Below are positions 6,081 through 10,176 of a stretch of 10,176 bases of DNA, in pieces. Below the pieces are notes generated by a model that searched no databases, was not told where the DNA came from, and saw only the letters and a list, made by a program, of their open reading frames with translations. The DNA comes from Nitrososphaerota archaeon (GTDB lineage Archaea > Thermoproteota > Nitrososphaeria > Nitrososphaerales > Nitrosopumilaceae): NCBI GenBank assembly GCA_028867235.1, contig JAGWGS010000030.1, forward strand, positions 1 to 10,176, written 5' to 3'. The position numbers and the translations under genes are program-made. Numbering within the stretch: position 1 is the stretch's first letter; each line of letters starts with the position of its first letter.

Positions 6081-7197
6081 AACTAGTTTTATCAAAGAAA
6101 AATTAAAGGATATTAAAGAAAATAACTTATACCGTACACTTGTTTACAACAAGGTTACCGGACCTTACATCACAATCAATGGTAAAAAACACATAAATTT
6201 ATCATCCAATGATTATTTAGGACTTGGTTTCAAACCAGTTGTATCACAGATACAATCAAGTTCAAGATTAATTGCAGGAAATGACCTATCATTTAAGAAA
6301 TTAGAAAATATCCTATCACATCACAAGTCAAAAGATGCTGCACTAGTATTTCCAACCGGATATATGGCAAATCTTGGAATAATTCCTGCGCTGACTCAAA
6401 AAAATGATCTAATAGTAAGTGATGAGCTAAATCATGCAAGCATAATTGATGCATGCAAATTATCACCTGCAAAAAAAACGATCTATAAACACAACAATAT
6501 TACAGATTTGGAAAAAAAATTACAGAACAAGGCCAAACACAAATTTGTAATAACAGAAGGCATCTTTTCAATGAACGGTGATTTTGCAAAACTTGATGAT
6601 ATTGCAAAAATATGTAATGAAAATAACGCGTTTTTATTATTAGATGATGCACATGGAGATTTTGTAGCAGGTAGAGATGGAAAAGGCTCTGCGGATCATT
6701 TTAGAGTTACAAAAAACGTCGATGTATACATAAGTAGTTTAAGTAAAGCGCTGGGTGCATTTGGAGGATACATTGCAGCAAGCAAGGAAATAATCGAACT
6801 TGCCATAAACACATCAAGATCGTTTATTTACACATCCGCATTGCCTGGTTTCTTGGCAGATTTTGCATTAAAAAGAATTCAGACAAACAGAGAGAAAAAC
6901 AGACTAGGACTATGGGAAAAAACAAGACTGTTTACTTTAGGTTTGAAATCCATGGGATACAACATAGAATCACAGAGTCACATAATACCAATAATAACAA
7001 AGGACGAGAAAAAAACACTAGAATTTGCCAAATATTTAAGAGAGAACAGAATATTTGCACATCCCATAAGATATCCTACGGTCAGCCAAGGAGAAGCCAG
7101 AATAAGAATATCCATAACAGATTGGCTCACAAAAGACATGCTATTGCAATCATTAGATACATTAGAAAAAGCAGGAAAGAAATTTCAAGTTATCTAA
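6070..7197 (+). CDS. bioF: 8-amino-7-oxononanoate synthase
   Basis: BioF condenses a pimeloyl thioester with alanine to give KAPA, the first committed biotin step. It is an alpha-oxoamine synthase with PLP. Seen: SSNDYLGLG, NHASIIDA (PLP-stacking His), ITEGIFSMNGD, the PLP aspartate motif LLDDAHGDF, and the Schiff-base Lys226 in SSLSKALGAFGGYIA. The 375 residues are normal. The segment SSSRLIAGNDLSFKKLE differs from the common pattern in which a His precedes the LE, here Phe. The related enzyme KBL (glycine C-acetyltransferase) has a similar sequence, but the position after bioB makes BioF much more likely. The TTG start at 6070 lies inside the 3' end of bioB (11-bp overlap), implying translational coupling. 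Confidence 0.93.
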   Translation: MKPKTSFIKEKLKDIKENNLYRTLVYNKVTGPYITINGKKHINLSSNDYLGLGFKPVVSQIQSSSRLIAGNDLSFKKLENILSHHKSKDAALVFPTGYMANLGIIPALTQKNDLIVSDELNHASIIDACKLSPAKKTIYKHNNITDLEKKLQNKAKHKFVITEGIFSMNGDFAKLDDIAKICNENNAFLLLDDAHGDFVAGRDGKGSADHFRVTKNVDVYISSLSKALGAFGGYIAASKEIIELAINTSRSFIYTSALPGFLADFALKRIQTNREKNRLGLWEKTRLFTLGLKSMGYNIESQSHIIPIITKDEKKTLEFAKYLRENRIFAHPIRYPTVSQGEARIRISITDWLTKDMLLQSLDTLEKAGKKFQVI

Positions 7198-7227
7198 GTA
7201 TTGATTTGGAAGAGATTTGGAACAAGG

Positions 7228-7238
7228 TATTAATAAAA
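7228..7238 (+). promoter_or_regulatory. TATA-like box for the ccdA unit
   Basis: TATTAATAAAA is centred 25-26 bp upstream of the ATG at 7258, in the 60-bp gap after bioF. It suggests that ccdA and the next gene form their own leaderless transcript rather than a tail of the bio operon. Confidence 0.45.
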
Positions 7239-7257
7239 AAACTACACTTGTAATGCA

Positions 7258-7989
7258 ATGGTAGAACTTAGCATAGGCATTGCAGCAATAGCAGGATTGA
7301 GTTCATTTCTTGCACCATGTATTTTACCAATGATTCCAGCATTTTTAGCATATATTTCAGGAAGTACCATAACAGAACTTCAGAAAAACAATGGTACTGT
7401 GAACATTGCAATAAACAGACTCAATATAATAATGAATACATTATTTTTTGTAGCAGGATTTACGATTGTATTTTCCATACTAGGGGTAGTTTTAAACAGT
7501 GTACTTGCAACAACTACAGGCACACTTTTTACAAATTTTAATCACATTGGTGGTATCATAATAGCAGCATTCGGAGTGTTCATGTTATTATCTTCCAAAA
7601 TATCAAAACTTAATTTTGAAAAAAAGATCATACCAAATAGAACAAAATCAAGTTATCCACTCTCGTTTGTATTTGGTCTTGCATTTGCAACCGGCTGGAC
7701 ACCATGTATAGGACCAATACTTGGCAGTATTTTGACTCTTGCTGCTACAACTCCTAGTCATGCATTTTTGTTACTTCTTAGCTATTCACTTGGATTAGGG
7801 ATTCCATTTATCATAATGGGAGTATTTTTTTCCAGGTTCACCCGATTCATAAGATCAATGAGTCGACATCTCAAATATTATACAGTCATAATGGGATCTC
7901 TTATCATCACACTAGGTATTCTAGTATACACTAATCAACTTGCTGCAATTGCAAGTTTTCCACTATTAAACAATCTGTTATTAGGATAA
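7258..7989 (+). CDS. ccdA: CcdA/DsbD-type transmembrane thiol-disulfide transporter
   Basis: CcdA proteins carry reducing equivalents across the membrane, from cytoplasmic thioredoxin to extracytoplasmic thioredoxin-like proteins. This 243-residue protein has about six hydrophobic helices. The two redox cysteines sit in the conserved Pro-flanked motifs: Cys21 in SFLAPCILPMIP and Cys150 in GWTPCIGPILG, at the starts of helix 1 and helix 4 as in the two-fold pseudo-symmetric family. It ends 4 bp before the TlpA-like gene, so they are co-transcribed, and the neighbour's CxxC is the natural electron acceptor. Together they match, in order, the domains of DipZ from Mycobacterium. A role in cytochrome c or copper-protein maturation is possible but not shown by the sequence. 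Confidence 0.92.
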   Translation: MVELSIGIAAIAGLSSFLAPCILPMIPAFLAYISGSTITELQKNNGTVNIAINRLNIIMNTLFFVAGFTIVFSILGVVLNSVLATTTGTLFTNFNHIGGIIIAAFGVFMLLSSKISKLNFEKKIIPNRTKSSYPLSFVFGLAFATGWTPCIGPILGSILTLAATTPSHAFLLLLSYSLGLGIPFIIMGVFFSRFTRFIRSMSRHLKYYTVIMGSLIITLGILVYTNQLAAIASFPLLNNLLLG

Positions 7990-7993
7990 AAAT

Positions 7994-9133
7994 ATGAGAA
8001 AAGAGATTAAAACCGCAGCAATTTGTGCGGTAATCATAGTTGTTCTGATTGTAGGTGTAGAAGTATTTTTGACATCATTAGATAAAACAACTCAAAATAA
8101 TGGAAATTTTGCAGCTATAAACGGTACAAGACTTGAAACAAATAATATTGTAAATACATCGTCATACCAAGATGAAAGTGATTATCCACTTGCTCCAAGT
8201 TTAACAGGAATTGCAGGTTACATAAATACAACTCCGGAAGAATTACAAACAAAAATGAAAGACAAGGTGGTATTGTATGATTTTTGGACGTATAGTTGCA
8301 TAAACTGCATCAGAACATTCCCACATCTTAAAGCATGGAATGACAAATATGCAGACAAGGGATTACTGATAATAGGAGTACACTCTCCAGAATTTGAATT
8401 TGAAAAAGATCCCAACAATGTAAAAATGGCAGCGCAAAAATATAATTTGACATATCCGATAGTATTAGACAGTGATCATAAAACATGGGATGCATTTTCA
8501 AATAGATATTGGCCAGCAGAATACATAACAGACGATATGGGTCATATACGACATACAAACTTTGGAGAAGGAGATTATGATCAAACAGAACAAGTCATAC
8601 AAAAATTGCTTGATCAGAGAGCACACAGACTTGGGCTAAATATCACAGCAGATCAGGGCTTGGTAAATTTACAAGAACACCCATTTTCGCTATTTCAGAC
8701 TCCTGAGCTTTATTTCGGATATGATTTTGCAGATGGAAGAAACTATTTTGGCAACCCAGAAGGATTTCAACCAGAAAAAATAGTTAGCTATACCCTACCT
8801 TCTGAATTACAAAAAGATCATTTTTATTTGGACGGTCAATGGCAAAATCTTCATGACAGCATGAAGCTTGCATCAGATGATGGAAAAATAGTCCTTCCAT
8901 ATTCTGCCAAAGATGTGCACATAGTAGCATCAGGAACTGGCAATCAAATCCAAGTTTTGCTAGATGGCAAAACAATTACAGGTAGTGACCAAGGCCAAGA
9001 TACCAGAAATGGATTAGTTACAATTTCAGAGAACAGACTGTATAACATAGTGTCTTCTCCGCAGGCAGGCTCCCACACTCTTACCATAATAGGCCATCCT
9101 GGTTTTCAAATATACACATTTACCTTTGGTTAA
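7994..9133 (+). CDS. Membrane-anchored TlpA-like thioredoxin with DipZ-type C-terminal domain
   Basis: An extracytoplasmic thiol-disulfide oxidoreductase of 379 residues. An N-terminal signal anchor covers residues 6-27 with Lys/Arg before it. A Ser/Thr/Asn-rich linker reaches about 70. A TlpA/AhpC-like thioredoxin domain (about 75-210) has active-site Cys102 and Cys105 in TYSCINCIRTFPHL and the cis-Pro at 174 in YWPAEYITD. The last 150 residues form a beta-rich, carbohydrate-binding-module-like domain (GNPEGFQPEK, FYLDGQWQN, then GHPGFQIYTFTF at the end), as in the C-terminal half of M. tuberculosis DipZ. The partner is the CcdA encoded 4 bp upstream, which would keep the CxxC reduced. The ATG at 7994 needs no promoter of its own. 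Substrates on the outer face are unknown. Confidence 0.88.
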   Translation: MRKEIKTAAICAVIIVVLIVGVEVFLTSLDKTTQNNGNFAAINGTRLETNNIVNTSSYQDESDYPLAPSLTGIAGYINTTPEELQTKMKDKVVLYDFWTYSCINCIRTFPHLKAWNDKYADKGLLIIGVHSPEFEFEKDPNNVKMAAQKYNLTYPIVLDSDHKTWDAFSNRYWPAEYITDDMGHIRHTNFGEGDYDQTEQVIQKLLDQRAHRLGLNITADQGLVNLQEHPFSLFQTPELYFGYDFADGRNYFGNPEGFQPEKIVSYTLPSELQKDHFYLDGQWQNLHDSMKLASDDGKIVLPYSAKDVHIVASGTGNQIQVLLDGKTITGSDQGQDTRNGLVTISENRLYNIVSSPQAGSHTLTIIGHPGFQIYTFTFG

Positions 9134-9146
9134 TCAGTATATTATA

Positions 9147-9168
9147 TTTCTAAATTCGAATTTAGAAA
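9147..9168. repeat. 22-bp perfect palindrome after the TlpA-like gene
   Basis: The half TTTCTAAATTC is followed directly by its reverse complement. It lies 14 bp after the stop codon at 9133. As RNA it could form a hairpin (8-9 bp stem, tiny loop), but no T-run follows, so a bacterial-style terminator is unlikely. It could equally be a binding site for a dimeric regulator. Confidence 0.6.
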
Positions 9169-9186
9169 CATTAAAGCCAATTATCG

Positions 9187-9220
9187 GTGTAACTGCAGTA
9201 GACTGTAACTGTAGTTACAC
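9187..9220. promoter_or_regulatory. Cluster of TGTAACT half-sites upstream of the ESCRT-III gene
   Basis: TGTAACT occurs at 9188-9194 and 9204-9210, and its reverse complement AGTTACA at 9213-9219. The last two form a 16-bp palindrome with a 2-bp centre. The whole stretch is also an imperfect 13-bp inverted repeat (9187-9199 with 9208-9220, one mismatch) around an 8-bp loop. It sits about 20 bp upstream of the TATA-like box of the next gene. The repeats are seen directly; a role as operator or activator site is inferred, with no known factor. Confidence 0.5.
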
Positions 9221-9240
9221 ATCAAGTAAGAACATGAGTG

Positions 9241-9246
9241 TTTAAA
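9241..9246 (+). promoter_or_regulatory. TATA-like box for the ESCRT-III-like gene
   Basis: TTTAAA is centred about 32 bp upstream of the ATG at 9276, predicting a leader of only a few nucleotides. It is the only clear candidate in the 142-bp intergenic region. Confidence 0.35.
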
Positions 9247-9275
9247 GCATCATTGTGAATCATGCGCAGTAACAA

Positions 9276-9914
9276 ATGAACTTTACAAACAAATGGAACG
9301 TGCAAAAAGAGAGTATTTCTCAAAAAGTAATGGACAAGGTAAAACCAGATGCCCCATTAAAACCAAAGATTGACGAGGCTCAGAAAAAATTACAATTACA
9401 AATAATAAAACTAGATTCCATCTCAAGAAAACTCAAGGAAAAAGATGATTTCATATTCAAAAAAGTTGTTGATGCAGTAAGATCACATAACAGTGCATAT
9501 TCTAATGCATATGCAATAGAATTGAACGAGATTAGAAAAATGAACAAGATGGTTACAGGTGCAAAACTTGCTATGGAACAGATTCAACTCAGATTAAACA
9601 CAATATCTGAACTTGGAGACGTAGTAGTAACTCTAAGTCCATGTATGTCAATAATCAAGGGACTTGGAACAGGTCTTAGTGGATTGATGCCTGCAGCAGA
9701 TTCTTCCATGACAGATTTGTCAAACATACTAGGAGAAATCATGTCAGGTGCATCAGTTAGTGGTGATAACACATTCACGTTAGATACTACAAACTCTGAA
9801 ACAAACCAAATATTAGAAGAAGCACAATCCATACTAGAAGGTCATGTAAGACAGAGTCTACCTGATCTTCCTCCAACACTTGGTTCTACAGTAAAGGCTC
9901 CAGAACCTATCTAG
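9276..9914 (+). CDS. CdvB/ESCRT-III (Snf7-like) family protein
   Basis: Archaeal CdvB proteins polymerise on membranes in cell division and are disassembled by the AAA ATPase CdvC (Vps4). This 212-residue protein has the family layout. Residues 1-55 start with a basic, helical segment. A long helical core follows (about 30-130, with IKLDSISRKLKEKDDFIFKK and the paired helix RKMNKMVTGAKLAMEQIQLR). A flexible acidic/Ser-Thr-rich stretch covers 135-175, then a short helix (NQILEEAQSILEGH) and a proline motif SLPDLPPTL (194-202) that resembles the MIM2 motif bound by the CdvC MIT domain. No C-terminal winged-helix domain is seen. Thaumarchaea carry several CdvB paralogues; I cannot say which one this is. 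The upstream region holds the TGTAACT cluster. The 3' end overlaps the next gene by 8 bp, convergent. Confidence 0.8.
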   Translation: MNFTNKWNVQKESISQKVMDKVKPDAPLKPKIDEAQKKLQLQIIKLDSISRKLKEKDDFIFKKVVDAVRSHNSAYSNAYAIELNEIRKMNKMVTGAKLAMEQIQLRLNTISELGDVVVTLSPCMSIIKGLGTGLSGLMPAADSSMTDLSNILGEIMSGASVSGDNTFTLDTTNSETNQILEEAQSILEGHVRQSLPDLPPTLGSTVKAPEPI

Positions 9915-10164
9915 AGCGTTTTTTACTTAATTCTACAAAATGTTTTTTTATCCTAGATATGGTCGGATAACTGTAACCCATTTTCCTATAGTTTGCAATC
10001 ATCATTTTCCAGTTTTTTAATCTCCAGTGAGCTTGTTCTACCGTAACAGAATGAATTTCCTTGTGTATTATGCTCTTTCTACCTACTTTGAGTACTCCGG
10101 CATCTTTTGCAGTCCATCTCCTATGTGCAAAATTTAAACCAGATATGATCTCAGAAGGAGGCAT
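9907..10164 (-). CDS. Small basic protein of unknown function, 5' end uncertain
   Basis: This gives 85 residues from the ATG at 10164. The frame stays open to the right edge (the four codons before it read FFIE), so the true start may lie outside the window. The product is strongly basic and rich in aromatic residues (AHRRWTAKDAGVLKVGRKS, WRLKNWKMMIANYRKMG). It ends with a possible helix-turn-helix-like segment, GYSYPTISRIKKHFVEL. DNA or RNA binding is a guess from charge and that segment; I recognise no family. It converges on the ESCRT-III-like gene with an 8-bp overlap of coding ends. Confidence 0.6.
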   Translation of the reverse strand: MPPSEIISGLNFAHRRWTAKDAGVLKVGRKSIIHKEIHSVTVEQAHWRLKNWKMMIANYRKMGYSYPTISRIKKHFVELSKKRSR

Positions 10165-10176
10165 CTCTATGAAAAA

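Noticed and set aside
9147..9168. The palindrome as a rho-independent terminator
   Set aside because: The stem is AT-rich and no T-run follows; archaeal termination normally depends on T-rich stretches, so I list it as a palindrome only.
1..10176. CRISPR arrays, tRNAs, insertion sequences or prophage genes
   Set aside because: No regularly spaced repeats, no cloverleaf-like sequence, no transposase or phage motif and no target-site duplications were seen; the region looks like core chromosome.

Overview
The window looks like a chromosomal segment of an ammonia-oxidising archaeon (Thaumarchaeota/Nitrososphaerota, Nitrosopumilus-like, group I.1a). The DNA is AT-rich. Most genes have an archaeal TATA-like box about 25-30 bp upstream of the start codon and no Shine-Dalgarno sequence, which implies largely leaderless transcripts. 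TTG and GTG starts are frequent. One gene encodes an ESCRT-III/CdvB-type protein, another a PII-like/cyclase fusion. The lineage assignment is inference from these traits; no rRNA or other marker gene is present.

Layout: (1) 1-285, minus: 5' part of a membrane protein that runs off the left edge, divergent from (2) purE (400-957), class I N5-CAIR mutase of purine synthesis. (3) 961-2238, minus: a two-domain signalling protein, N-terminal PII(GlnB)-like domain plus C-terminal class III nucleotide cyclase domain with atypical catalytic residues. (4) 2351-2890: conserved-looking protein of unknown function. (5) 2880-7197: a biotin locus, with bioD on the minus strand divergent from bioA, then a bioB-bioF pair. 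A near-textbook BirA-type operator (TTGTAAACC-N14-GGTTTACAA) lies just upstream of the bioB TATA box. (6) 7258-9133: ccdA plus a membrane-anchored TlpA-like thioredoxin with a C-terminal beta domain, together a split version of the actinobacterial DipZ protein. (7) 9134-9275: an intergenic region rich in palindromes, with a 22-bp perfect palindrome and a cluster of three TGTAACT half-sites. (8) 9276-9914: CdvB/ESCRT-III-like protein. (9) 9907-10164, minus: small basic protein of unknown function whose frame is open to the right edge.

The four bio genes cover pimeloyl-thioester to biotin (BioF, BioA, BioD, BioB). Nothing in the window makes the pimelate precursor. In this lineage biotin serves the acetyl/propionyl-CoA carboxylase of the 3-hydroxypropionate/4-hydroxybutyrate carbon-fixation cycle (established knowledge), so the operator would place biotin supply under feedback control. 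The most interesting items are the archaeal BirA-type operator, the PII-cyclase fusion, and the structured region in front of the ESCRT-III paralogue. There are no tRNAs, rRNAs, CRISPR arrays or mobile elements. All genes except the two at the edges look intact.
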